This document shows, piece after piece, positions 16,585 through 25,042 of a DNA stretch of 64,000 nucleotides (position 1 is its first letter; the number at the start of each line of letters is the position of its first letter). The position numbers and the translations under genes were made by a program. Under the pieces are notes generated by a model. The model made no database searches, had not been told where the DNA came from, and saw only the letters and a program-made list of their open reading frames with translations. Origin of the DNA: Desulfobulbaceae bacterium UBA2276 (lineage in GTDB: Bacteria > Desulfobacterota > Desulfobulbia > Desulfobulbales > Desulfocapsaceae); NCBI GenBank assembly GCA_002347085.1, contig DDWW01000054.1, positions 16,046 to 80,045 of the forward strand, given 5' to 3'.

Positions 16585-18296
16585 AGAAAACAGCAAACAC
16601 CTTCATATTGATGACGGCAATTCTGCTTGGCCAGGTGACAATTGCCCAGGGGGCCAGCATTCTTAACAGCAAGCATAATCTTTCCATCAGCGGGCCGGGC
16701 ACCATCAAGGCGTCGGGTGAAAGCGAAGTGTGCATCTTCTGCCATACCCCCCACCACGCCCGCCAGGATATCCCCTACCTGTGGAATCGCTCGGCGCAAA
16801 CAACCAACTATACGCCCTATGCCAGTTCCACCCTGTCAGCTACCGTTGGACAACCCACCAGTGCCTCAAAGCTCTGCCTGAGCTGTCATGACGGGACCAT
16901 CGCTTTGGGGGCAGTCCTTTCTGAGCCGACACCGATCTCATTTATGGGAGCCAATACTCTCAGCGGCCGGAGCTCCTCTCTGACGACTGACCTGTCCGAT
17001 GACCATCCAGTTTCCTTTGACTATCAGAGCAGCATTACTTCGGGAAACCTGGAACTCGTCGATACCACGGCATTGATAGGCTCACAGGTTCAACTTGACA
17101 GCACGGGCCAGCTCCAGTGCACTGCCTGTCATGACCCCCATGATGATGCCTGGGGAAAATTTCTGGTGATGTCCAATCAAAACTCAGCCCTCTGCATCAA
17201 GTGTCATAACAAAAGCGGCTGGGCCGGCAGCACCCATGCCACCTCCACCCGTACATGGAACAACACCGGCACCGATCCATGGCCGGACAGTGAATACACC
17301 ACGGTCGCTGCCAACGCCTGTGGCAACTGTCATCGCCCCCACACAGCGGGCAGACATCAACGGCTGCTGAAACAGGTTAATGAGGAAGACACCTGCCTTG
17401 CCTGCCATAGTGGTCAAGTGGCAACCCAGAGCAACATTAAAACCGAACTGGTAAAGTGGTATAGTCATCCCGTTGATGACTACGTTGGAGTACATGATGC
17501 CGCCGAAGATTTCAAAGCCCCGGGAGGAGTGACCACGCATGTGGAGTGCGAAGACTGTCATAATCCCCACCAGGTGAACAGTAGCACGGCGGTCGCACCC
17601 TACGTTTCCGGAAGAAACATAGGGGTACAAGGGATTGATGCCGCTGGAGCGAAGGTCGCGAATGCCCAGAATCTCTATGAGATCTGTTTCAAATGCCATG
17701 CCGATACCCCCAACAATGTGATAACAACCCCTGAGATCACCCGTCAAATCATTCAGGTGAACACCCGGCTCGAATTCATGCCCGGCAATCCCTCCTCGCA
17801 TCGGGTGGAAATCAACGGCTCGTGCGGAGCTGATGTGCCGAGCCTGCTGCCGCCTTATACCAAAACCAGTATTCTCTACTGCACCGACTGTCATGGCTCC
17901 GACAACCCGACGGCCGGGGCACATGGGCCTCATGGTTCAACCAACAAGCACCTGCTCGTGGCTGAATATAAAACCCATGACAAGCAGGTCTATAATGGTG
18001 CCGACTATGCTCTTTGCTACAAATGTCATAACGAATCCAACATCACCACCCGTACGACTCCAGGGTTTGATCATGGCGGTCATGTTTTAGACACTAACAA
18101 ACGTACATCGTGCTCGACCTGCCATGACTCCCACGGCATCAGCGCCACCCAGGGAACTTCAGCCAAAAACAGAAGGTTGATCAACTTTAATACCAATGTT
18201 GTCACCCCCAATGGTGGCGAACTCTACTATGATGGTAGCTTTTTTAAGCCCAAATGCGTCCTTGTCTGTCACGGAAGGACACATAATATGCGGTAA
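16581..18296 (+). CDS. Secreted 12-heme cytochrome c (11 CXXCH plus one CX3CH)
   Basis: A 571-residue exported cytochrome with signal MKKTANTFILMTAILLGQVTIAQGA. Canonical sites are CIFCH, CLSCH, CTACH, CIKCH, CGNCH, CLACH, CEDCH, CFKCH, CTDCH, CYKCH and CSTCH; a twelfth site at the C-terminus is CVLVCH (three residues between the cysteines). The first third (SKHNLSISGPG, CIFCHTPHHA, CLSCHDGTIA, DHPVSF) is homologous to the small cytochrome at 10634. Later parts are doubled-CXXCH units (CEDCHNPHQ, CSTCHDSHG). Translation is coupled to the NHL lipoprotein. It is probably surface-exposed or periplasm-spanning. Confidence 0.93.
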   Translation: MKKTANTFILMTAILLGQVTIAQGASILNSKHNLSISGPGTIKASGESEVCIFCHTPHHARQDIPYLWNRSAQTTNYTPYASSTLSATVGQPTSASKLCLSCHDGTIALGAVLSEPTPISFMGANTLSGRSSSLTTDLSDDHPVSFDYQSSITSGNLELVDTTALIGSQVQLDSTGQLQCTACHDPHDDAWGKFLVMSNQNSALCIKCHNKSGWAGSTHATSTRTWNNTGTDPWPDSEYTTVAANACGNCHRPHTAGRHQRLLKQVNEEDTCLACHSGQVATQSNIKTELVKWYSHPVDDYVGVHDAAEDFKAPGGVTTHVECEDCHNPHQVNSSTAVAPYVSGRNIGVQGIDAAGAKVANAQNLYEICFKCHADTPNNVITTPEITRQIIQVNTRLEFMPGNPSSHRVEINGSCGADVPSLLPPYTKTSILYCTDCHGSDNPTAGAHGPHGSTNKHLLVAEYKTHDKQVYNGADYALCYKCHNESNITTRTTPGFDHGGHVLDTNKRTSCSTCHDSHGISATQGTSAKNRRLINFNTNVVTPNGGELYYDGSFFKPKCVLVCHGRTHNMR

Positions 18297-18416
18297 TCAA
18301 AATATTGAGAACAGCCGCTGAAGATGTTTGTTTTTTTGTACGACACAGACAAAAGAACGGTCCCTGACAGGAACATAAGAGAGAAAACACCCCCGAAAAG
18401 CAGGAGGAAGGAAAGG

Positions 18417-18857
18417 TTGGTCTCAAGAAAGGAAAAGAAAAAAAAACCATGGTCAAGATGGTATACAATATGCCCCATCATCTGCATTACCAGCTTCTTG
18501 GCACTGGACGGCCATGCGGCAAAGGAAAAATCCGGCAACGTCGTGGCGATCAAGGCCGGGCAGTCATGTGCGACCTCAGAGTGCCACCCTGTCATGGGAA
18601 AAGATAAATTTGTCCACGGACCTGTGGCCGCAGGCGACTGCTCCTTCTGCCATAAGCAGGACCAAAAAGACCAGCATACATTTCAGCCGATCACCAATAT
18701 TGAAGCACTCTGTTATGAGTGCCATGAAAAAATAAACACCAACTCCCTTGCGCATAAGCCTGCTGCCGACGGCCCATGCACAAAATGCCACGATCCGCAC
18801 CAATCCGCCAACCTCTTCCAGCTCAAAGACGGACATACAGGTGGAGGCGGCAGCTAA
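18417..18857 (+). CDS. Short tetraheme cytochrome, partial duplicate of the next gene
   Basis: I place the start at TTG 18417, nine bases after AGGAGG (18402-18407), giving about 146 residues; an upstream ATG at 18324 would add a 31-residue charged extension before the signal. From the basic N-terminus and hydrophobic segment (TICPIICITSFLALDGHA) to DPHQSA..FQLK, it is nearly identical to residues 9-140 of the 18982 protein, then stops after a short Gly-rich tail (HTGGGGS). Heme motifs are CATSECH (CX4CH), CSFCH, CYECH and CTKCH. It appears to be a truncated tandem copy that is still open and has a good ribosome site, so it may be functional as a small carrier. Confidence 0.8.
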   Translation: MVSRKEKKKKPWSRWYTICPIICITSFLALDGHAAKEKSGNVVAIKAGQSCATSECHPVMGKDKFVHGPVAAGDCSFCHKQDQKDQHTFQPITNIEALCYECHEKINTNSLAHKPAADGPCTKCHDPHQSANLFQLKDGHTGGGGS

Positions 18858-19399
18858 TCAATCGACGGTAAAAACTGCAGCAGGAGCTGCTTGTTAAGCT
18901 TGTAACACAGACAATAAAGCATGCCGCTAACAGGGGGCATAACAGCGAAAACATCCACCACTAAGAGGAAAGAGAAAGCGAATGGACACAAGTTTGGACA
19001 CCAAAAAAGAAATGAAAAAACATCCATGGTCAACATGGCTCACAATATGCCCCTTCATCTGTATTGCCAGCGTCATTGCACTGGATGCCTATGCAGCAAA
19101 GGATTCCAGCAATGTATCGATTAAGGCCGGACAATCATGTGCGACCTCCGAATGCCACAATACCAAAGGAAAAGATAAATTTGTCCACGGACCTGTGGCC
19201 TCAGGCGACTGTGTCTTCTGCCATAAGCAGGACAAAAAAGACCAGCACGTATTTCAGCCGATCAAGAATGTTGAAGCCCTCTGTTACGAGTGCCATGAGA
19301 AATTAAACACCGGCTCCGTTGTCCATAAACCGGTTGCAGAAGGCAAATGCACTGGATGTCACGATCCGCACCAGTCTGCCACTCGGTTCCAGCTCAAAG
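18445..19399 (+). repeat. Tandem partial gene duplication
   Basis: About 400 bp in the first copy (about 18445-18826) match 19015-19399 in the next gene at the DNA level. For example, gataaatttgtccacgg and the stretch before it recur with scattered synonymous changes. The conservation of third positions points to a recent event or to gene conversion. The 124 bp between the two genes contain no other reading frame. Confidence 0.8.
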
Positions 19400-20373
19400 G
19401 TGAGGGGCCTGCTCTGTGTTTCCGGTGCCACGACAAGACTATCGCTGGTGGCAAATTTGTCCATGGGCCGGTGGCTGCTGACGGATGCAGTGTCTGCCAT
19501 TCTCCCCACTCATCCGACTCACCTAAATTGCTGATGGCCAAAGGCAACGATGTCTGTTTTTCCTGCCACTCTGACAAAAAAGAGGAGTTTGCCGGCAAGG
19601 AATTTGTGCACGGCCCTGTTTCGGATGGCTGTATCCAGTGCCACAGCCCACACAGCAGCAACTTTAAATTCAATCTGCCGGCCGAGAGCACCCAGGGCCT
19701 CTGTTTTACCTGTCATACCGACAAGAAGGATGAGATCGCCAAGGTTACGGTAAAACACGGCGGCCTTGCGACGGACAAGGGCTGTCTGGCCTGTCATAAC
19801 CCCCACGTTTCCTCGTTCCCCCAACAGCTTGATAAGGCGCCCATGGACCTCTGTCTTTCCTGTCATGACAAAGAGTATAAACATGCAGACGGTACCACGG
19901 TGTCAAACATGAAGGTACTGCTGGAAAAAAATGGCAGCCATCACGGTCCCATAGTAGATAAAGATTGTTCTGCCTGTCATAACACCCATGGATCACAAAA
20001 TGCCCGCATACTCAGGGGTAATTTTTTGCAAAAGTTTTATGCCCCATATAACCCGGACAACTTTAAACTCTGCTTTACCTGCCATAACGACACCTTAGTA
20101 AAAGACGCGAAAACAACCACGTTGACGGGCTTTCGCAACGGTGACCAAAACCTTCACTATCTGCACGTCAACAAAACCCCCAAGGGTCGTACCTGCAAGG
20201 CGTGTCACGATGTACACGCAACAAAGAATCCGAAACATGTCACCGATACGACCCCGTTTGGGGCCTATCAGATGCCGGTGGGGTTTGTTAAGGATAAAAA
20301 CGGTGGCTCATGCCTGCCGGGTTGTCATCAGGAATTTAAATATGACAGAGATAAAATGGTGAAAAACAGATGA
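18982..20373 (+). CDS. Secreted 15-heme cytochrome c (13 CXXCH, one CX4CH, one CX3CH)
   Basis: A 463-residue cytochrome with a basic N-terminus followed by a hydrophobic signal (TICPFICIASVIALDAYAA). It contains CATSECH, thirteen CXXCH sites (from CVFCH to CKACH) and a final CLPGCH. A recurrent unit KFVHGPV...C..CH.PHSS...LL....LCF.CH repeats through the middle, so the protein is a string of two-heme modules, each with distal histidines. The family resembles doubled-CXXCH cytochromes. The stop overlaps the start of the TPR gene by 4 bp. It is probably a periplasmic or surface electron wire. Confidence 0.92.
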   Translation: MDTSLDTKKEMKKHPWSTWLTICPFICIASVIALDAYAAKDSSNVSIKAGQSCATSECHNTKGKDKFVHGPVASGDCVFCHKQDKKDQHVFQPIKNVEALCYECHEKLNTGSVVHKPVAEGKCTGCHDPHQSATRFQLKGEGPALCFRCHDKTIAGGKFVHGPVAADGCSVCHSPHSSDSPKLLMAKGNDVCFSCHSDKKEEFAGKEFVHGPVSDGCIQCHSPHSSNFKFNLPAESTQGLCFTCHTDKKDEIAKVTVKHGGLATDKGCLACHNPHVSSFPQQLDKAPMDLCLSCHDKEYKHADGTTVSNMKVLLEKNGSHHGPIVDKDCSACHNTHGSQNARILRGNFLQKFYAPYNPDNFKLCFTCHNDTLVKDAKTTTLTGFRNGDQNLHYLHVNKTPKGRTCKACHDVHATKNPKHVTDTTPFGAYQMPVGFVKDKNGGSCLPGCHQEFKYDRDKMVKNR

Positions 20374-20870
20374 ACATCAAGCCCCTCTTCTTATTAGTGA
20401 TCGTCCTTGTAATTGGCCCGGGTTGGCTGCATACCTCATCGGCAGCTAACAACGAGGCATCGTGCGAGAAAAATGCCTCGGCCTTGGCCCATGCAGGAAA
20501 ACTGGAGGAGGGGCTTGCTGCCATCAGGCAGTGCATCACTGAAAACCCCTTGCAAGCGAAAGCGCATGTTATTCTTGGCGACCTTCTTCTTGAAAAGGGC
20601 GACTCGCAACAGGCGATGGCGTCCTTTGACAAGGCGCTGGAGCTGCAGCCGCAATCCAGCGGTGCCAAAACAGGGAAAGGAATTATCCTGGCGCAGACAG
20701 GGGATCTCAAGGCAGCCGAAGCCATCTTGACAGATGCACTGAAGCTGAATCCCTATCCGGCCCGGACTCATTATGAACTTGGCCTCATCTATGAAAAACT
20801 TGGCGACAGTAAAGCAGCCCTTTCCCACTTCAAACAGGGCATCAGCTCACACGAACAAGAAACAAGGTAG
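20370..20870 (+). CDS. Secreted TPR protein
   Basis: A 166-residue protein with a cleavable signal (LFLLVIVLVIGPGWLHTSSAA) and three to four tetratricopeptide repeats, for example AHVILGDLLLEKGDSQQAMASFDKAL and THYELGLIYEKLGDSKAALSHFKQG. TPR domains mediate protein-protein contacts; in a cytochrome operon a periplasmic TPR protein may help assembly or hold cytochromes together. It is coupled by a 4-bp overlap to the 15-heme gene before it and lies directly before the thioredoxin-fold/TPR gene. There are no heme motifs. Confidence 0.88.
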   Translation: MNIKPLFLLVIVLVIGPGWLHTSSAANNEASCEKNASALAHAGKLEEGLAAIRQCITENPLQAKAHVILGDLLLEKGDSQQAMASFDKALELQPQSSGAKTGKGIILAQTGDLKAAEAILTDALKLNPYPARTHYELGLIYEKLGDSKAALSHFKQGISSHEQETR

Positions 20871-20876
20871 GTGACT

Positions 20877-22004
20877 GTGAAAATAACAACATTCTTTCCA
20901 TTCAGACAAAAGACTTGCCTGATTATTCTGGCAATGACCGTCACCCTGCTGCAGAGCAGCGTTTCCGCGTCCGCCCTGCAAAACCTGGCGGTGGGCACGG
21001 AAGCGCCGGATTTCACACTGCAGGATTTCAGTGGAGCGAAACAGGGTTTTTCAACGCTCAAAGGAGACAAACTGACCGTGATCCTTTTTTGGGCGTCCTG
21101 GAGCAGGCAGTCGGAAAAGGCCCTTAAACAGATGGAAGAACTCCACCAGAAATACAAAAAACAGGGGCTCTCCGTTATCGGTATCAATGTGGAAAGACAA
21201 ACCATTGATGCCCAAGCCATGCAGGATATTAAAGGGACCAGCGACGGTCTGAAAATATCCTTTCCTACCCTGGTTGACCATGGCCTTATCGCCTTTCACG
21301 ACTACGGAATTATTGCCGTGCCCACCACGGTCATCCTGGATAAGGACAGAAAAATCAAATTTGAGATGTCCGGCTTTCCCCTGGTCGGGACTCGGGACAT
21401 GATCCACTTCCTTGCCGCAGCCATCGAAGGCAAAGCCGCCCCGGACGAGGTAGCGAAAAAAACCGGATATCAACCCGACAAAAACGCTGTGCGCTGCTGG
21501 AATATGGGGATCAAGGCCCTGAGTTCAAAACGCACGGCCGACTCGGCCGAAACGTGGTTCAAAAAAGCAATATCGGCCGACCCGGACTTTATCTTGCCGC
21601 ATCTCAGCCTTGGAACCTATTACCAGGAACAGGGCGATCTTGCGCAGGCCAAGGAACAGTTCCAGCAAGCCCTCAACCGCAAACCGGACAATGCTGCGGC
21701 CCTGAGCAAAATGGGCCTTCTCCTGATAGACGAAGGGGCCAGCGCCGCTGCCAGAACAATGCTTGAAAAAGCGATAAAGGTAGACGAGGCCTACGCGCCG
21801 AGCTATTATTATCTCGGCTATCTGACCGGCAAGGAGGGTGATATGAAAAAAGCTGCCGAACTCTTTGCCGGTGCGGAAGAAATCAACCCTCTTGACTACC
21901 GGATTAATGTGTACCGGGGAAAAATGTTTGAGGCACAAAACAACCTGGAGCAGGCAGCAACGAGTTATAAAAACGCCCTCAAACAAATGCTTAGCAGGAA
22001 ATGA
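20877..22004 (+). CDS. TlpA-like thioredoxin-fold protein fused to TPRs, active-site cysteines lost
   Basis: About 375 residues. Two GTG codons, 20871 and 20877, can start it; AAGG at 20864-20867 is better spaced for 20877. After a signal peptide, the AhpC/TSA/TlpA-type domain runs from GTEAPDFTLQDFSG through LTVILFWASWSRQSEKALKQM to GVPTTVILD-like sequence (AVPTTVILDKDRKI). The redox site, normally WCxxC, is SWSRQS, so both cysteines are replaced by serine and it cannot act as a dithiol oxidoreductase. The C-terminal half has four TPRs (IKALSSKRTADSAETWFKKA and onward). A chaperone or scaffold role in cytochrome assembly is plausible. It overlaps the next gene by 4 bp. Confidence 0.87.
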   Translation: MKITTFFPFRQKTCLIILAMTVTLLQSSVSASALQNLAVGTEAPDFTLQDFSGAKQGFSTLKGDKLTVILFWASWSRQSEKALKQMEELHQKYKKQGLSVIGINVERQTIDAQAMQDIKGTSDGLKISFPTLVDHGLIAFHDYGIIAVPTTVILDKDRKIKFEMSGFPLVGTRDMIHFLAAAIEGKAAPDEVAKKTGYQPDKNAVRCWNMGIKALSSKRTADSAETWFKKAISADPDFILPHLSLGTYYQEQGDLAQAKEQFQQALNRKPDNAAALSKMGLLLIDEGASAAARTMLEKAIKVDEAYAPSYYYLGYLTGKEGDMKKAAELFAGAEEINPLDYRINVYRGKMFEAQNNLEQAATSYKNALKQMLSRK

Positions 22005-22990
22005 AACAACAATATATTCTCCATACGGCACTGGCCATACTGCTTTTTTGCACGATCGACTGCTGGGCCGGCACAGGATTCTCCGTACAGTTTCCGCCTG
22101 ACAACTCCTTTGTGGAAAACGAACAGCTCAGTATTGTTCTGACTGTGGAAAAACAGGCTGTCGATGGGATACGGGTCACCACTGGAGAAAACAAGCCCGC
22201 GGAGATATCCATTCGTCCCGACAGTGCCAACGCCTGCTTCGGGGTCACCCTGAGCAAGGGGATGAATACGATTGAACTCCTTGGCCTGAAGCAGGGACAG
22301 GTTGTGGCTCAAAAAGAGATGAAAATATTCTTCCGTTCCAATCTCTTTCCCAAATTCCGGGAGCCACCTGCCGACTTTCAACGGTACTTCTTTCACATGC
22401 CCAATAATGAAAAAACCTGTGCCGGTTGCCATGAGATGGACCCCTCACTCAGTAGCCTGCGGCCGGGGAAACCGGAAGAATCACCGTGTTACAAGTGTCA
22501 CAAAAAAAAATTTACCAACAACACCTTTGTCCATAATCCGGCTGCAAAAGGTACCTGTTTTACCTGCCATGAAGTGCTGCCGGGAGAGCGGAAGTATACA
22601 GCGCCAAAACCGGACGAGAAGGTTTGTTATCCGTGCCACAACGCTCAAGTCAAAGACTGGAAAAGCAAAAAGCTCATGCACGGTCCCACCGCGACCGGCC
22701 AATGTACTCTATGTCACAACCCGCACGGATCTGAATGGCCTGCACTTCTACGGATGCAGGGCACCGATCTCTGCATCAACTGTCATGAGGACAAGGCAAC
22801 AGGCACCCATGTCCTTGCCGGTTTCTTCGGCAAGGGGCACCCGGTACGAGGGGTCAAACATCCCTCTAAACCGGATCGGGAGTTCACCTGTGCCGGCTGC
22901 CATAATCCCCATGCCGGCAACACCCAAAATCTGTTGAACCATGACAACAGCAATATGAGTGTCTATTGCAGTCTTTGCCATCAAAAGTAA
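22001..22990 (+). CDS. Secreted octaheme cytochrome c with N-terminal Ig-like domain
   Basis: A 329-residue exported protein (signal ending DCWA). Residues about 25-115 form a beta-rich region without hemes (FSVQFPPDNSFVENEQLSIVLTV..., then GMNTIELLGL), like an Ig or cadherin-type fold. Eight CXXCH sites follow: CAGCH, CYKCH, CFTCH, CYPCH, CTLCHNPHG, CINCH, CAGCHNPHAG and CSLCH at the C-terminus. AGCAGGAA precedes the ATG, which overlaps the previous stop. It is the last gene of the island; 158 bp without a recognisable terminator separate it from the MFS gene. The beta domain may dock it to the barrel, an NHL protein or the surface. Confidence 0.92.
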   Translation: MKQQYILHTALAILLFCTIDCWAGTGFSVQFPPDNSFVENEQLSIVLTVEKQAVDGIRVTTGENKPAEISIRPDSANACFGVTLSKGMNTIELLGLKQGQVVAQKEMKIFFRSNLFPKFREPPADFQRYFFHMPNNEKTCAGCHEMDPSLSSLRPGKPEESPCYKCHKKKFTNNTFVHNPAAKGTCFTCHEVLPGERKYTAPKPDEKVCYPCHNAQVKDWKSKKLMHGPTATGQCTLCHNPHGSEWPALLRMQGTDLCINCHEDKATGTHVLAGFFGKGHPVRGVKHPSKPDREFTCAGCHNPHAGNTQNLLNHDNSNMSVYCSLCHQK

Positions 22991-23148
22991 CCACGAGAAC
23001 GCCATGTTACAGACAAAAAAATAACTTGTTACTGCCTTCCCGAGATATTCTGGAATTGCTGCAGAGTGATCATCCTTTCCCCTTTCTGCTCCCCTCTTGA
23101 TGCGGCCTTGAGTGGGGGCCCCGTATTGCCGTTAGAATTGAAACCCTC

Positions 23149-24387
23149 GTGATTTTGTCCCCTGTGAATACCCAGACCCCCGCCGAAAAGACAGCCTTTG
23201 TTATCCTGTTGATGATCAGTGGCTGTCATCTTCTCAATGACATGATGCAGACCCTGTTGTCGGCTATCTATCCGCTTCTGCAGGCTAATTATGGATTGAG
23301 CTTTGCCCAGATCGGCATGATCACCCTCACCTTTCAGGGTACGGCCTCAGTCCTTCAACCCATGGTCGGTTTTTATACGGATCGTCAGCCGCAGCCCTAT
23401 TCTTTGGCCGCGGGAATGTGTCTTACCCTGATAGGCCTGGTGCTGTTTTCACAGGCCGGAAGTTATCCGGTGCTGCTCATGGCTGCGGCCTTGGTGGGGA
23501 CGGGTTCGTCGGTATTTCATCCTGAATCATCGCGAGTGGCGCGAATGGCTTCGGGGGGGCGGCCTGGATTGGCGCAGGCCTTGTTTCAGGTCGGCGGTAA
23601 CGCGGGTTCGGCTATTGGCCCACTGCTGGCCGCGCTCATCGTGTTGCGGCATGGACAAACGAGCGTGGCCTGGTTTTCGGCCGCTGCCCTGCTGGGGATC
23701 TATCTGCTGATCCAGGTCGGTCGATGGTCTGAAAAATACGGGATGAAGCGACTCAAATCACGTGCCAATACCACCGCCACCCGGTCGGTATTACCTCGTA
23801 GAACAGTGGTGTTGGCCTTGGCGGTGCTATTGGCCTTGATCTTCTCGAAGTTTTTTTACATGGCCAGCATGAGTAATTACTACATTTTTTATCTGATCGA
23901 TACGTTTCATATCTCGGTGCAGAGTGCTCAACTCCATCTCTTTGTCTTTTTTGGAGCGGTAGCCGTTGGCACTATCGCTGGTGGCCCGATTGGCGATCGT
24001 TATGGCCGTCGAATGGTAATCTGGGCCTCGATCCTGGGGGTGCTGCCTTTTACCCTGGCCCTGCCTTATGCCAATCTCTTCTGGACCGGGGTGCTCAGTG
24101 TGCCCATCGGGGTGATCCTGGCCTCTGCGTTTCCGGCAATAGTGGTTTACGCCCAGGAACTCCTGCCTGATCGGGTGGGGACGGTAGCGGGGATGGCGTT
24201 TGGTTTTGCTTTTGGGCTGGGCGGGATTGGTGCTGCTGTCCTGGGGGCATTGGCCGATACGACCAGTCTGACCTTTGTCTATCGCTTGTGCGCGTTTCTA
24301 CCCGCAATCGGCCTGCTGGCCATTTTCCTGCCTCAGTTGGAAGCGGAAGCTCGGCGGCGGATGCCGCGAGCGGCCAAGCCTCTTTGA
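23149..24387 (+). CDS. fsr: MFS exporter, fosmidomycin-resistance (Fsr) family
   Basis: A 412-residue major facilitator with about twelve membrane helices. The segment FHPESSRVARMASGGRPGLAQ, followed by FQVGGNAGSAIGPLLAA, is highly typical of the Fsr family, and a second-half GDRYGRR loop is present. It starts with GTG 23149 (another GTG at 23164 is possible; no clear ribosome site at either). Fsr proteins export fosmidomycin in E. coli, but natural substrates are unknown and many bacteria carry the gene without resistance. It lies 12 bp before the exonuclease gene and reads in the same direction, so the two may be co-transcribed. No link to the cytochrome island is evident. Confidence 0.88.
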   Translation: MILSPVNTQTPAEKTAFVILLMISGCHLLNDMMQTLLSAIYPLLQANYGLSFAQIGMITLTFQGTASVLQPMVGFYTDRQPQPYSLAAGMCLTLIGLVLFSQAGSYPVLLMAAALVGTGSSVFHPESSRVARMASGGRPGLAQALFQVGGNAGSAIGPLLAALIVLRHGQTSVAWFSAAALLGIYLLIQVGRWSEKYGMKRLKSRANTTATRSVLPRRTVVLALAVLLALIFSKFFYMASMSNYYIFYLIDTFHISVQSAQLHLFVFFGAVAVGTIAGGPIGDRYGRRMVIWASILGVLPFTLALPYANLFWTGVLSVPIGVILASAFPAIVVYAQELLPDRVGTVAGMAFGFAFGLGGIGAAVLGALADTTSLTFVYRLCAFLPAIGLLAIFLPQLEAEARRRMPRAAKPL

Positions 24388-24399
24388 TTAGGGATAGCC

Positions 24400-25002
24400 A
24401 TGGGTTCTTTTCCGGCTATTGTCCTTGATTTCGAGACCACCGGCCTGTCTCCCCAGCGTGGAGATCGGGCTATTGAAATAGGCGCGGTTCTCATCGACAA
24501 TAACAGGATCATCGCTCGCTTTCACAGTCTGATGAATCCCGGTATTCCGGTGAGTCCCTTTATCCAGGGCTTGACCGGTATCACCAATGCGATGGTGCGG
24601 AGTGCCCCTGGGTGCGCTGAGGTTATGGCTGGATTTGTCGAGTTTATGGGCCATTATCCCTTGGTGGCCCATAATTCTTCTTTTGATGGCAGGTTTCTCG
24701 ATGCTGAACTGGCCCGTATCGGCAGGGTAAGACGCAACGAAATGGCCTGTACCCTTCGGATCGCACGCCGGGTCTATCCCCATCTCTCCAGTCATAAGTT
24801 AGCAGCCTTGGTCAGATATAAAAATCTGCCCAGAGAAGGCACCTTCCATCGTGCCGCCGCCGATGCCGAGATGACAGCGCATCTGTGGATGACCATGATT
24901 GAGGATATTAAAGGATTATATGGTGTGGCGGAGCTGTCTCTGGAATCTCTGCAAAAACTCTCCCGAATCCCCAAGGCCAAGGTTAAGGCGTTTTTTACGT
25001 AA
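24400..25002 (+). CDS. DnaQ-like DEDDh 3'-5' exonuclease
   Basis: A 200-residue exonuclease-fold protein. Exo I is DFETTGL near residue 10, Exo II is HNSSFDGRFLD near 90 and Exo III is HRAAADAE near 148, giving the four metal-binding acidic residues and the general-base His of the DEDDh class. The core matches DNA polymerase III epsilon / PolC-type exonuclease domains, with a C-terminal tail of 40 residues. It stands alone, without a polymerase domain, and could act in proofreading or in DNA or RNA turnover. The ATG start is 12 bp after the MFS stop; it ends 40 bp before the convergent GGDEF gene. Confidence 0.9.
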   Translation: MGSFPAIVLDFETTGLSPQRGDRAIEIGAVLIDNNRIIARFHSLMNPGIPVSPFIQGLTGITNAMVRSAPGCAEVMAGFVEFMGHYPLVAHNSSFDGRFLDAELARIGRVRRNEMACTLRIARRVYPHLSSHKLAALVRYKNLPREGTFHRAAADAEMTAHLWMTMIEDIKGLYGVAELSLESLQKLSRIPKAKVKAFFT

Positions 25003-25042
25003 AGTTGTTGCGGTGGAGTGCGGAAGAGTTACGAAGATTTCT

